Positions 11,670-23,191 of a stretch of 64,000 nt of DNA are shown here, piece after piece (the first letter of the stretch is position 1; the number at the start of each line of letters is the position of its first letter). The position numbers and the translations under genes were made by a program. The DNA is taken from positions 1,612,001 through 1,676,000 of the forward strand of contig JAAROD010000058.1 in assembly GCA_012274445.1 (NCBI GenBank), in the 5' to 3' direction. A model generated the notes under the pieces. The model ran no database searches. It was not told the DNA's origin and saw only the letters and a list, made by a program, of their open reading frames with translations. The stretch is from Sclerotiophoma versabilis. Taxonomy: Eukaryota; Ascomycota; Dothideomycetes; Pleosporales; Didymellaceae.

Positions 11670-11936
11670 TCAGAAAATATGATACCCCAACTCGCCACAT
11701 CACGCCTTCGCAAAATGCTGCAGTCACGTTAAACGGTAGGGAGAAGAAGCTTATTCAGCCAGAAGTGATGATAGCAAGCACTATGAATCCTGTTCAGCGT
11801 GCAAGCCGAATCGCAAAGGTTAACTCCATCGGTTCGCCATGCCGTGAGAAGTCTGATCTTGATATCCTCCGCCGTACGTCCGTCAAATGCCATCATGAAG
11901 CGTAAAGAAACCACCCACGCACATCCGAGCTGAGCT

Positions 11937-12785
11937 CTAAATGGCGTACTTGCGAGTCCACTCCCGGGCTGTCGATTCATACCTGGATCGGTCGGTCTTG
12001 TAGACGTGTGCAATCTCGGGGACGAGCGGGTCATCGGGGTTGGGGTCTGTCAGCATCGAGCAGATACTCAGCAGCACTACAAAAGATTTAGCACCACAAT
12101 TTCCAAAGTGTGTAACGTGGTATGCATACCCTTGCTGATGGTGAGCGCCGGGCTCCACTGGTCTCGCAGAATATCCAAGCAGATGCTTCCGTTCGAGTTG
12201 ATGTTGGGGTGGTAGATGCGGGTGGTGAAGTTGACCTTCGGGGGCTTGAAGGGGTAGTCGGTAGGGAAGTGGATTGCGAGGAAGAATACACCGCCGGAGT
12301 ATGGTGAGTCGCTCTGTCCAGTCTGTTAGTTTCCGGACCGCAGATTGTTTCATGAAAACCGCAGATGGTCGAGCGAGTGCCGATTTGTGTGCGGTTGCGG
12401 ATTCTAACGTACAGGGCCCATGATTGTCGCTTGCCAGTGGAACTGTCGTCTCGTCAGCGTGGCTGTTCGTTGGGGTGCATCACCGCGGCGCTATCGGCGA
12501 AACCGCCTCAGCCGCGGGGATAGTCTTCGCACAAAGAGTGACGTACCAGGTCGTCGCCTATGGGACCAGCACTGCAGGAAGAGGGGGGGTCACTGTGTAT
12601 AAAGAGTCAGCCAAAAGTCCCCTGAGCCGTAGCGCAAGGCCATTGCGCCGCCGACATGCTCGAGCACCCCGCATTCGCAGACTGTCATGCGAGCAGACGG
12701 TGAAGCCCGCCGTCGCCGAGAAGAAGAGAGTATCGACGTACCGACCGAGGTCAGTGAGCTCCTTGTTGATACGCTTGAGAGCCAT
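11937..12785 (-). CDS. UBC4: Ubiquitin-conjugating enzyme E2, UBC4/UBC5 type
   Basis: Transfers ubiquitin from E1 to substrates with E3 ligases, in turnover of short-lived and abnormal proteins. Five exons (12742-12785, 12547-12592, 12413-12442, 12130-12313, 11937-12076) give 147 residues, exactly the family length. Two exons are very short (30 and 46 nt). Introns are 149, 104, 99 and 53 bp. Seen: the N-terminus MALKRINKELTDLGRDPP, the E2 signature HPNIN followed by catalytic Cys in GSICLDILRDQW, and the C-terminus TAREWTRKYAI. The gene converges on the poly(A)-polymerase-like gene with 267 bp between stops. UBC4 and UBC5 paralogues cannot be separated by sequence alone. Confidence 0.96.
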
Positions 12786-13576
12786 GGTGGTGTGTTTTGT
12801 GTGGTGATGTGGGTTGTGTGGTGCGGTGGAGCGGTGTTGCGCAGAGAGCGTGGTTGGGTTGTGGGAGAAGTGATGAAGCCTGTCAACGTTAGTGGGGTGG
12901 CCCAAAGAAAGCAAGTGCGGCGTCTCAGCGCGGAAAGACCGCTCAGGGCCGCCGCCACATCACCTCAACGTACCTGCGAGCGGAGATGCGAGAGGGAGAG
13001 TGAAGGAGGTCTGAGTGTGACAAGAGACTTAGGACAAGGTCTAGCGGAAGCAGAGGAGGCGCAGTTTGTATTTATCATGCGTTGAAAGCGCCGCACATGC
13101 GACACAAGCCAGTCACTGCCCAGAGTTTGATTCACCGGGACCTTTTCGCTCAGCGACGCCTGAGTGGCGACTAATAGAACCTTACAGAACGATCGCCAGG
13201 CTGATATTCACATTCTTGCCCTTCTACATCTTGCCCTTCTACTGTATCGCCCCAGGAAATTTGCCAGAATCTGATCACCATCTTGATCACTCTTGCGACT
13301 GCCAACACTTGCTTTTTTAGCGAGACGCATCATGTGGAGACGGCGCGTGCAGGCAGTGAGTTTTTTAAGAACCTTCACGTCAACATTTCGTTTGTGCACT
13401 ATGCTCGACGCAGTATGCAGGCATTTCTCAAAGGGCTCAAGGCTGAGTGTTCACAGTTGACTTCATTGGCCAGCAGCTGCGTACGTTCATTGCAGGGTGT
13501 ATAGCAACAGATTTTGATCATTGCATTCAGTACTTGATCCACCTCCCATCTAGTCTCGACCTGATATATCGTACAA
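12786..13576. other. UBC4 upstream region, no supported gene
   Basis: Contains the UBC4 promoter and leader and the 3' flank of glutaryl-CoA dehydrogenase. The T-rich part near 13200-13320 and several short frames show nothing that looks coding. Confidence 0.5.
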
Positions 13577-15002
13577 TCAGCAGAACGCTTGGATGCCTGT
13601 GATTGCACGACCGAGAATCAGAGCTGCGTTTGTGGTCAGTAAAGCGTTGGAAGCCACGCATCAAGGTACTCACCATGGATGTCACTCTGGCCCTCGTATG
13701 TTTGGGTGACGAACAGGTTCGCCACGTGCCTACCAATGCCGTACTCGTCAGACACTGCGTTGCCACCAAAAACTTCCTGGAGCCTACTGAAGTTAGCCAA
13801 TGTTTTGGTGAACGTATTGCAACACATACGTGCGGGCGTTGACCAGGGCACGGTCACAGTTCTGCCTCTTGATCATGGATATCATCTCGGGTGCAGCCTT
13901 GCCCTCATCCTTGAGCCTTCCCACGTGATAGGCGGCCAAAATACCGTACGCTGCGTCGGTAGTTGCATCTGCCAGCTTTTTCTGCACGAGCTGGTACTTG
14001 GCAATGGGGTTGCCCTTGAACTGTTTCCTGTCCAAAGCGTACTCGCGAGTCCTTGCAATAGCATCTTCCAAAGCACCAATTGTTCCCCAGGCAATACCAT
14101 ACCTTGCCGAGTTCAGGCAGCTGAAAGGTCCCTTTAGACCCTCGATGTCTGGGAACATGTTCTCCTTCGGGACAGGAACCCCGTCCATCAAGATCATACC
14201 AGTAATAGAGGCTCTCAGGCCGTTCTTGTTCTTAATTGCTGGTGTCTCGAGAGTACCTGGTGGGCAGTCCTTGCGTTCAATGGCAAACCCACGAATCCTG
14301 CCTGTCTCTTGCAACTTTGCCCATACGACGAAGACGTCAGCAATGGGCGAGTTGGTGATCCATGTCTTAGAACCAGAGAGCGAGTAGTATCCCTCTTTGG
14401 AAGGATGCGGCTTCGCAACAGACTCCATAGACCCTGGGTCTGAGCCGTGGTTGGGCTCGGTCAGACCGAAACATCCAAGTAGTTTTCCCTTTGCCATCTG
14501 CGGTAGGAGTCGCTCCTTTAGCTCTTCAGTACCAAACTCCTCGATACCACCCATTGCAAGTGAGCTTTGCACTGAATAGCCTGAGCGGTACCCTGAATCT
14601 ACTCTTTCGACTGCTCTTGTGATCAAACCAGCAGCTACGCTGCTAACACCTGCACACTCGTAGCCTTTGATTGTTGCGCCCAACAGCCCGAGCTCACCCA
14701 TCTCCTCAATGATCTTCCGATCGAAGTCCTCATTTCGATATGCATCTGCAGCACTACGTCAGCAATTGCGTACCGTGAGAAAGCCTCAACGTACCGAGTA
14801 CCCTTGGAAGCATCCGCTCTTGGCAGTAAGATTCTGCAGTATCCGAGATGGCCTGTTCCTCCTCTGTGAGCAAGCTGTTGGTGTTCAATGGATCCTTCCA
14901 GTCGAACGACACAGGTGTGGTCATGTACCGCCTTCCGAGGGTTGAAGAGCGGATGCCTGCGTTAAGAGGCCTTGAGGCATGTCTGCAAAGTGGTCGAAGC
15001 AT
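13577..15002 (-). CDS. GCDH: Glutaryl-CoA dehydrogenase, mitochondrial
   Basis: FAD-dependent acyl-CoA dehydrogenase that oxidises and decarboxylates glutaryl-CoA to crotonyl-CoA in lysine/tryptophan breakdown in the mitochondrial matrix. Exons 14795-15002, 13830-14745, 13674-13786 and 13577-13623 (introns 49, 43 and 50 bp) give 427 residues, as expected. The N-terminus (MLRPLCRHASRPLNAG, Arg-rich with no acids) is a mitochondrial presequence. It is followed by FDWKDPLNTNSLLTEEE, the acyl-CoA dehydrogenase signature GCFGLTEPNHGSDPGSM, TWITNSPIADVFVVWAK, and the catalytic Glu in TQTYEGQSDIHALILGRAITG. The product ends in QAFC. It is divergent from FEN1 across 640 bp. Confidence 0.94.
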
Positions 15003-15642
15003 GTTGGTGGACGATGTAGATCAAGGTCCCGGATTCTGAAGTGTCGAAGTAGTGGTTCAATCGCCGTACGGACATAAATCTACATGCTGGTCATCACCTC
15101 GGAACTAAGATCGGATCAAGAACGAACCGCGGCTCATCGGAGCAAACGCCGCAGTGGTGGCAACGCTCTGCTCAACCCCAGATTTTGTATGCACGGCAAT
15201 TGATGGTTGCACCTATCAAAAGCTTGCGTTTTCGCTGTTCGCGAAATCGGTAGTTACACGTTGCATAGGTTTGTAAGCCAAAATTTGTTGGTACTGCTTT
15301 TGAATTAAACAAGCTCTACCTGCATACTGCTCAGATACGTTCTGAACTTCGTAACATTACCAGAGCCATTGCGAGATGAGTTCCTAAACATTTACCCTGT
15401 TTGTTCTTTCATCTCAAGCATGCTCTTTGGTCACTGTGAAGCGGGGAGGTGCATTTCAATCAGAAAGGGCAAGAACCGTGACTGCGCGTAATCCCTGCAC
15501 GCGTTTTCGACGTGACGTAGTCCGTGCGATCGTTACTCCCTCCACCAGCCTCCAACTGCCGTCTTTGCCCAAACAACTCTGCGCGTAACGACTCAGACAA
15601 AGCGAAAACTGCGCGAGTAACTGCGTATGAGATACAGTCAAC
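15003..15642. other. Divergent promoter region, glutaryl-CoA dehydrogenase / FEN1
   Basis: A 640-bp stretch between two start codons with no supported gene. The right part (15456-15642) is open on the minus strand, but this is a shadow of the leader and first exon of FEN1. Confidence 0.5.
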
Positions 15643-16972
15643 ATGGGTATAAAGCACCTCTTCCAGCTCATCCAAGAGCATGCGCCTGGCGCGGTCAAGA
15701 CGGGTGAGATCAAGAACCAGTTCGGTCGCAAAGTTGCTATCGTCCGTACACCTCAAAGGCGCTCCTGCAAAAGCACAGCTGACATTCTCAGGATGCGTAC
15801 GCATATCTCTCTACTTCCATTACACGTCCGATCTGACCATGTCCAGATCAATGAGCATATACAGTTTCCTCATCGCCGTACGGTCTGATGGCCAGCAACT
15901 CATGAGCGACACCGGTGAAACCACATCACATCTTATGGGTCTCTTCTACCGCACACTCCGCATGGTCGACAATGGCATTAAGCCGCTCTACGTTTTCGAT
16001 GGTGCCCCACCCAAGCTGAAGTCCGGCGAGCTCGCAAAACGTTTCCAACGAAAAACAGAGGCGCAGGCAGGCATGGAGGAGGCAAAGGAGACAGGCACAG
16101 CGGAGGATGTCGAGAAATTCTCGCGACGGACAGTCAGAGTCACAAGAGAGCACAATGCGGAATGTCAGCAGCTGCTCAAGCTCATGGGCATCCCGTTCAT
16201 TATTGCACCAACCGAAGCTGAGGCACAGTGCGCGGTGCTTGCCAGAGGTGGCAAGGTATATGCTGCTGCATCAGAAGATATGGACACGTTGACCTTCAAC
16301 TCACCCATCTTGCTGAGGCATCTTACCTTCAGTGAGCAGCGCAAGGAGCCTATTCTTGAGATCCACCTTGACAAGGTGCTTGAGGGTCTGGACATGGAGT
16401 ACAAGCAGGCACGTATGCCACTACTGATTGATAGTGCCCAGGCTAATATCTTCCAGTTCATCGATCTTTGTATCCTGCTCGGCTGCGATTACCTCGACCC
16501 TATCAAGGGCATCGGCCCTAGTACCGCCCTGAAGATGATCCGCGAACACAAAGACCTCGAAGGGGTTGTCGAACACATCAAGACGAGCACCAAGCTCACC
16601 ATCCCCGAGGACTGGCCTTTCGCCGACGCGCGCACATTGTTTCTCGAGCCTGATGTCCGACCCGCTGATGCGCCCGAATGCGACTTCAAATGGGAAGCAC
16701 CTGATGTTGAAGGACTTGTCAAGTTCCTAGTCGAGGAGAAGCACTTCAACGAAGACAGAGTGCGCAACGGTGCGGCAAAATTGCAGAAGAACATGAAGAC
16801 CGCACAGCAGAGCAGACTAGAGGGTTTCTTCAAACCGGTTGAGAAGAGTGCTGAAGAGAAGGCGAGCTTGAAGCGCAAAGCAGATGAGAAGCTCGAGGCG
16901 AAGAAGAAGAAGCAGAAGGAGGATGCGAAAGCGAAGAAGCAGGCGAAGGCTAAGCCGAAGGGTGCAGCTTGA
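15643..16972 (+). CDS. FEN1: Flap endonuclease 1 (FEN1/RAD27)
   Basis: Structure-specific nuclease that removes 5' flaps in Okazaki-fragment maturation and long-patch base excision repair, in the nucleus with PCNA. Preferred exons are 15643-15741, 15792-15796 (5 nt), 15847-16408 and 16457-16972, giving 393 residues, typical for fungi. Seen: the N-domain (MGIKHLFQLIQEHAPGAV), D34 in AIDASMSIYSF (assembled over three exons), YVFDGAPP, the acidic cluster APTEAEAQCA and SEDMDTLTF, the helix-hairpin-helix region DLCILLGCDYLDPIKGIG, a PIP box QSRLEGFF for PCNA, and a Lys-rich C-terminal tail. If the GC-AG intron at 16409-16456 is not removed, the frame stays open with 16 extra residues between MEYKQ and FIDLC, where homologues have none. 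Confidence 0.93.
15792..15796 (+). other. FEN1: 5-nt micro-exon in FEN1
   Basis: GATGC lies between two 50-bp introns (15742-15791 and 15797-15846). Each intron has a CTGAC branch site about 13 bases or less from its AG. Including it rebuilds the invariant AIDASMS motif in frame and supplies Asp34. Every alternative join I tried destroys the motif or hits a stop. The upstream donor is atypical (GTCCGT). Confidence 0.82.
16409..16456 (+). other. FEN1: Probable 48-bp GC-AG intron in FEN1
   Basis: Donor AAGCAG|GCACGT, a GCTAAT branch-like site, acceptor TTCCAG. Its length is a multiple of three and it has no in-frame stop, so it can be read through. Removal restores the uninterrupted family sequence GLDMEYKQFIDLCILLGCDY. 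The internal GTATGC donor would shift the frame. Confidence 0.7.
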
Positions 16973-19544
16973 GGTGTGCGTGCTGCTCAGCTGGGCTATC
17001 ATGGTTTAATAGCTACAATTTTCTTATAGGTTCGATGATGAGAGGGTAGCTGGCGTTTGAGGGGTTTCACCTTTCTTGCTGCGGTACAAGACCGAGCTGC
17101 CTTGCGAGTACGGTGGCAATGGCGCACACTGTAGCACACTCATGATACCGAGAGATAGGGTGCGCGTGCATACAGTGATAGTTCAAAAGATACCAACGGC
17201 GATTGACTATTCAATCCGGACATGCCAGCGTGTTGCGGTTACTTGCAATCGAACCAGTAAACAATATCCTGCTCAAATGCAGTTCAAATGTTTGCAACGC
17301 CCACATTGTGCGATTGTCAGTACCACTGCAAGCTGAGCATATTCCAATCTGTATATGTCGATCCAACCAGCATGCTCTGAGAGTCAGTGGAAAGAATGAT
17401 TTATTACTAGAACAATGACTAGACCTGCTGCTTGTTTCAGAAGCATGTATATCAAAAGCGCCGGACAGTTGTGAGGACGACATATATTTGAATATTCGTT
17501 TTGATTCATCACGGATGAAAACAATCCACGCACTTGGAGACCTGTGGACGGGTCCGAGTTTCGCAACGAGCAGAATGCCGGCTTGTTGATACAATACCAC
17601 AGACGTCTTGGGGCTGACTTGATGACGGGCATTCAGTACGAAGAATGTAGCCATGCAATTGGTAACAGATGTGCCTACACAATTGAGCAATCCAGATGTG
17701 AGGCTCTAGATAGTAATTGCCAACCTGTTAAGGGATTTCCTTCTAAGCTGTACACATAGTCCCTATAATCCCTTGCGAATGAAAACCAATCAAAGTGAAG
17801 ACTAATGTGGGTCGCAGGAGAAGCGTGTGAATAATGGTAAGTGGACAGATGGGATCAATCGCTCGAGATCGCACTGCATCATGACGCTAAGCCAGGAATC
17901 GGGGCTTGTGAGGATACATGTGAAATGCGTCGTGTGATTATCGCATACTGGCGAATGCGCTTGGGGGTTATCTAGTGAGTTAGTGCTGTGTCCATTACAG
18001 AACCAGCACATCTCGAGCATAGTGTAAGGTCGGCCGCCATCAAGACTATTGTCAACATTAGAGGGGTGCGTTCATTTGTTGGACACTGGTTAGATGAGAT
18101 TATCAAGCTTTGGGCGTAAATTAGTAACGGCAATGGCAGAACAACTTTGTTTCACCAAGCTTTGAATACAAAGTAGATAACAATCAGTGCCCTGTATCTC
18201 TAGCAGAAAGCCCAGGATATAACATTGATTTTGTTGTTTTTGAGTTCTGCTCAGAAGTTGATGACCTCATCTAACCTGTGCGCAATTGAATTGATGCACC
18301 TCCTAGTGTCAAAGTAATCTTACGACCAACGCTGCTTTACATACGCTAGCCCCTAACTTGGATTCGGGTATGCCTGTTGATCGCTAACGTAAGAAGAACG
18401 ACGATCTTGAAGATCAAACGTGGCTCCACGTGCGAACCATGGGAAACTCTGTTGATCATGCTATCAATTTTCAACCTTCCATGCTATAATAGCGAGAATG
18501 TACATTGCAGGCTGAAACTCAAATAATCTCAGAGTGACTACTGCACAAACTTCGGAAGCAGACAGCCAGTAGCGCATGCATGCTCCCTAGACAACTATTG
18601 AAATGTCCACGCTCCGATATTAGAAACTTTAATTACACGACGAACACTGTATCAAACCCATTGTAGCAATACTACTATTCCACTCTCCATCTGGCCGCAT
18701 TCCACCAAGCCTCAGAAGACTCGAATTTGACGCACACATCACCATAAGCGCGGAATGACCCATAATAATAGAATTGGCCACGCTTACAAACAGCCAAAAC
18801 TGCCAGGAACACTAGGTCTCTCTCTTTTCTATAACATACCACGCCACAACAACTTGAAATCTCTTACCAAAGAAGAACTGTACAAATGATGTTCTCTAGG
18901 GTTCTGTCTTTTCAACACCTTAATATAATGTGTTGTTGTTGTTGTGCAGTGTTGCTTGCAGAAAGGTTACTTTTTAGACGTACGGGCAATCCGTCACCCG
19001 AGTGGCGAACCTTCCCTTCCAGAATACCGGTCTGTAAGTTTAAGCGCAAGAGCAATTGTTGGTGTGATGGACGTGGTGGGGGATGGGGTTTTTAGTTCGG
19101 TACTGTGGCGCAAGAGGGCGACGCTCCCCGGGTCCAGTCATTCAGAGTTTAGGCCAGCCGACCATGCCCTTAGCTTTCACCGCTATGAACTGTAAATGAC
19201 ACAAACCCGTCGGAAACGTTATTGCCGTCGTTAAACTTTGTGCCATTCTGTACTAGTTACGAGGTGTTATCTGAACGTGATCATGGTGTTCTTCTCGTCT
19301 AGATCAGCGCTAGGGATCGTTGAGATCTGCAGAGAGTTTCAAAAGCTCGGGACATGATTCGGTGGACGATTTGGTGGAATGCGAATGTCGACGAAGCGTG
19401 TAGGGGTGGGATAAGCTTTGGTCGAAGAAAGTCCCTATTTTCCTCGCAGGCTAAGCAGGCACACTGCATGGAAGTTTGCTGAAGCATATCCGTGACGAGA
19501 CAGTCGCAGTCGCTTGACTTGCTGTACAGGAGGAAATGTCTGTT
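16973..19544. other. 2.6-kb gene-poor interval
   Basis: Convergent space between FEN1 (+) and the BRCT gene (-). It is relatively A/T-rich, with stop codons frequent in all frames from about 17760 to 18880. The longest minus-strand frame (about 17211-17690) has no recognisable features. I see no terminal repeats, transposase motifs or RNA genes. Confidence 0.5.
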
Positions 19545-20721
19545 TCATTCGTGCGCCATCCTCGTAGTGTTGGCGCGGTTCATCATGCCGAGGACACTGC
19601 CCTGCGTCTTTTGCGCAAGTTTAAGTGGCGCAAAGCGTGATTCGGGGAGACGGCGGCGTGTTTTGATTGACTCGAGGACCCTGCATATGTCAGTGAGCGA
19701 TGAGTTGGACGTGCTACTGGCTGTGACAACAGCCAAAAGCGAGAGCAGCATGAACTGTAGTAATGTGGAATCTTACCACTCGACTGTAATGTACTTGACA
19801 ACTCGCCCACCAGTCCTGGCGACCTCTTTCTGTATCTTAGTAGCAGCTAGGCCACCACCACAGCCTCCATTTGCACTAACCGTGCCCAGTATAACATGCG
19901 TGACAGTCCTTCGACCCAGTGCAATGGAATGTCGGGCACCATGCGCTGACAGAAGGTGCTTGAGCTTGTGGTCGGAAACCCGAGGAGCCGTTGAGCCGTT
20001 CACATAAAAGCATAGACCTTCAAACAACTGCTTTTCCTTGGGTTCTGACGGTGGTTCGACAATGTTATCTGAGTCATCTGTTGCAACATCTGCCAAGCAG
20101 TCAGTAGGCTGATCTGAATAAAGCTGAGTAGTGTGCGACTGCAAGCTTTAAGGGTCGGCGCCTTTGCTAGCAAGCAGGAGCGATCAAAACGATAGAAATG
20201 CCTTTTGTTTTAAACATACCTTGGGCTTCTTCCGAGCTATGCTGTGACTGCGGGGACTCCTTCTCTGTGGTGAGCTTCTTGCCAGCCTTACTGACGTTCC
20301 AGACCTCCGGTAAGCTCTTCTGGCCGCCCGCCCTGAGACCCTTTGCACCTCTCTCCCAGCCTCCATTGTCTTTCCTGCCGTCCTTCCCAAAGTCCTCGCT
20401 GCCAGCTCCAACTGTGTCTGCAACTCGCTTCCCGCCACCGGTAAGACCACCCTTGTATTGCTCGCCCAGCTTCAAGCTGCGTGAGACGCGCCAGGATGTT
20501 GAGCCTGAAAGGCGGTTTTCGGCGCGTTGGTGTCCAGTGGAGCTGCTGTTCCAAGAGTCAAAGAAGGACCGTCTGGCTGGGGCAGCAGCGGTAGGCGAGG
20601 CAGGTGAGTGGGACTTGGTTTTGCGTTTTAAAGAGCTCACTTGAGCTGAGGAAGGAAGGGCGAAGCGGTCGTTGCCATCATGCGTCAGTTTCAGGCCGTC
20701 GTCTAGACCTGGGGAGGTCAT
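19545..20721 (-). CDS. BRCT-domain protein
   Basis: Exons 19777-20721 (with an intron at 20090-20219, so 20220-20721 and 19777-20089) and 19545-19680 give 316 residues from the ATG at 20721. An in-frame ATG at 20919 would add 66 residues of low-complexity sequence that look like leader. The N-terminal half is disordered, with a basic patch (LKRKTKSHSPASP) and SFFDSWNSS. The C-terminal half holds one BRCT domain: LFEGLCFYVNGSTAPRVSDH, GRRTVTHVILG, GLAATKIQKEVARTGGR and the closing VKYITVEWVLESIK. BRCT modules bind phosphoproteins or DNA ends in damage signalling. This single-BRCT arrangement resembles an uncharacterised fungal family and, more distantly, the BRCT of Rev1, but no polymerase domain follows. 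The acceptor of the first intron is ambiguous among three in-frame AGs. Confidence 0.75.
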
Positions 20722-21757
20722 GGCTACGGTCGTAGTCCCTGCGGGCGAACCTGATACCACATTGCTGTCAGTTGATGTTGCATGGTAGAGAACATACAAA
20801 GTTGCCAAAGTGGAGGAGGATCCGGTGAGTTCTGCGATCTGCGTTGCTGGGCTGTGGCAGATCGTGCAGGGTGTTGCTGCAGCGTGGCGGGGCACTTGTA
20901 CCCGTGGACGTACCTGCATGTGTTCCCACCGTAATTTTGATTAATTCAACTGGCGAATCGATGTTCGTGTGTTCTTGAATTTGAGCTGCCGCTTTGGTGA
21001 CCGTATTGAAGGGTATACAATAGATGCGTTGCTATGTGTTACGCCTGCGAGTCTGGAAAGCAAGCATCATCAACAACGGGCAATCGCGCTTTCCTCTTTC
21101 TGGAGCGCATCCAAACGCCAACGCGACACGTCTTCTTCACGAGGCATACTCTGTAGAGTTGAACATCAAAGTTGGTATTTCAGTGACTTGGATTACATAT
21201 ATTGGTACATGTTGGCACATGTCAAGCATTATCTTCCACTGCTCTGTGATTCCTGGAAAGAACCGTTGAAAAGCAAATACGCCAATGCCCATGCAGCTGT
21301 ATGCTGGAACGCCGTGCTCTTCGCGCCTAGCAGATAGAGAACAGACCCGCCCAGTGGTATGAAAATGCAAAAGGTGCAGACACGAAAAATCAACCCTTTT
21401 CCGACCTGTGAAAGTCCCCCTTGTAAGAACGCCCGCTAAACAGAAGGAAATGTTGCAGCGACTGCATCGGTGTAAGATCGGGTGGATGACCCCGGTATAA
21501 CGGAAAACAAACGTGAAAGAGAAGCCGCGTCTTCTACTACTCGCTGCTGCAGTTGCCCAATGGTGCAGTTCAGCATTTGTAGTTTGACATCTACACCCCT
21601 GGTATCGCGCAATATTAATTAAATTATCCGCATTTGGTGCGTTGCGTCGTGAACAAAAGAAATCGTGAATCGTGACGAGACTGTATCTCGCGGCATCCGG
21701 AGGATGCATGTCGGTGTAAGCCAGCAAAAGCGATTTGGTGGCTGAGCCATAAGTGCC
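20722..21757. other. Intergenic, no supported gene
   Basis: Lies between the start of the BRCT gene and the stop of the next minus-strand gene. A minus-strand frame at about 21137-21727 is Cys/His/Arg-rich and unlike any family I know. It overlaps plus-strand frames of similar quality, so I do not call it. Confidence 0.45.
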
Positions 21758-23191
21758 TCAGTGCTTGTTCACCGATGCATCGTACATGGCTCGGGCTTTC
21801 TTCATCTGCTCTGGGTCGAAAGCCTCGCTTGCATCGCTTCCTTTCCGGCTGGTCAGCGATAGAGAGCTGCTGTTACCGAACTTGAGACTGGCGAAGGACC
21901 GCGCTTTCTTGAGCTTGTTGCTTTTGGGTTCGGACGCTTGTGGAACGTAATCGGTGTCAGTTCGAGAATTGACCCGAACAATCTCTTCAACACTTGGGCG
22001 AGGCTTGACTCGCATGCGCTTGAACTCGCGCGTAATCCTCTCCAGTTTGGAGGCGCCCTTAGGTGCAGGCGTGTAGGCAGGCATCGGCTCTTCGGCATAC
22101 TCGTGTGTAGTGGGTCCAACGCTCGGTCTGCGCTCAGAGCCAAAGCTGACCCCTGAATCTGTCTTCTTTCCTTTCCTTTCCTCAGCGTAGGCCTTGAATG
22201 ATTCGGGCCCTGTTGTAGCGAGACAGTCATCGATCATGTTCTTGGCGACTCTCAAGTACTTGTCAACTATCCGCTGGATAGCAGGCCAACCTGACTCTTC
22301 GTCAGGCCCCGCATTGTGACTGACAATGGGGTCCAGGACACCAGGCCCGCTCTTCTCAACATGTCGGATATAATCGAAGAATGCATTGCGCTCCTCCTTT
22401 AACGTCTCATGTTCCAAGACAGGAGAGGGGAGTTTGGATGAATCATGCATAGGTGGCAATAATGTGTTAAGCATGCCCATGCAGTTGCGTTTGTTGAACG
22501 GCTGAGCGCTCAATTCATTGATCATGATCTATTTATTGTCAGCGATTTGCGTTTGTATTGTCGGGGGAGAGCTACCTACCCATCGACGAATGCCCATCCA
22601 GGCTTGAGCGTAGTAGCTCTCGGCCTTCTTGTTCTTGGCTTCGACGTTTCTTACCCACAGTGCGATACCGGGGAAAGTCTCGGCCATGGTCTCCATGTCA
22701 TTTTCATACGAGTCAGGATGAATATGCAGCCTCTCAAAAGCTGCTACCATCTCTTTGCGTCTCCTGTTCTCTAGATCTCTTAAATAATCAAGAGCTGTCA
22801 AAGCCTGAGAGAAGTCGACGACATTCAGGTCGGGATGAAAGCACCGGCTGACAAAGTTGACGATAAAGGTAGGCGGGAGCGAGCTTGGCTGCAAAGGCAG
22901 CTTGTTGAGGTGAGTCACGAGCTCAGATGTGAAGTTCATAGTCGCGGATTCTGTACCGTTCCAGGCAAATTGTGCGGTAGTAGGTGATGCGCCGCCGGTA
23001 CTGTTGCTTGGTGTGTGGCCACGGGAAAGGTCCTTATGGAGAGGTTGGGCGCGTGGTACACAGTTGAGTGTATACATGGTTCGCAGAGGAATCTCGTAAC
23101 TGCCAGGATATTGCAGCACATGTTCAAGGATGTAGGTCATAGAGGTAGTGTTCGTGTCGTCAGACCCACTGCGAGAGTGTGTCGAAGACAT
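21758..23191 (-). CDS. Conserved fungal hypothetical protein
   Basis: Exons 22580-23191 and 21758-22528, joined over a 51-bp intron (donor GTAGGT, acceptor AATAG), give 460 residues. The first ~40 residues contain TYILEHVLQYPGSYEIPLRTMY. A helical region follows (FHPDLNVVDFSQALTALDYL and ENRRRKEMVAAFERL), then WVRNVEAKNKKAESYYAQAW. The C-terminal third is Ser/Lys/Pro-rich and probably disordered, ending EAFDPEQMKKARAMYDASVNKH. There is no signal peptide, membrane span or catalytic motif. The order of folded helical part and basic disordered tail suggests a scaffold or regulatory protein, but I do not recognise the family. The exon join is clean and the codon pattern is consistently coding. 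Confidence 0.75.

Noticed and set aside
16973..19544. A/T-rich gene-poor stretch considered as a mutated transposon remnant
   Set aside because: No terminal repeats, target-site duplications or residual transposase/reverse-transcriptase motifs were found by eye.
20722..20919. Upstream ATG at 20919 for the BRCT protein
   Set aside because: The extra 66 residues are low-complexity and contain no domain; the ATG at 20721 starts the more protein-like sequence. Kept only as an alternative.
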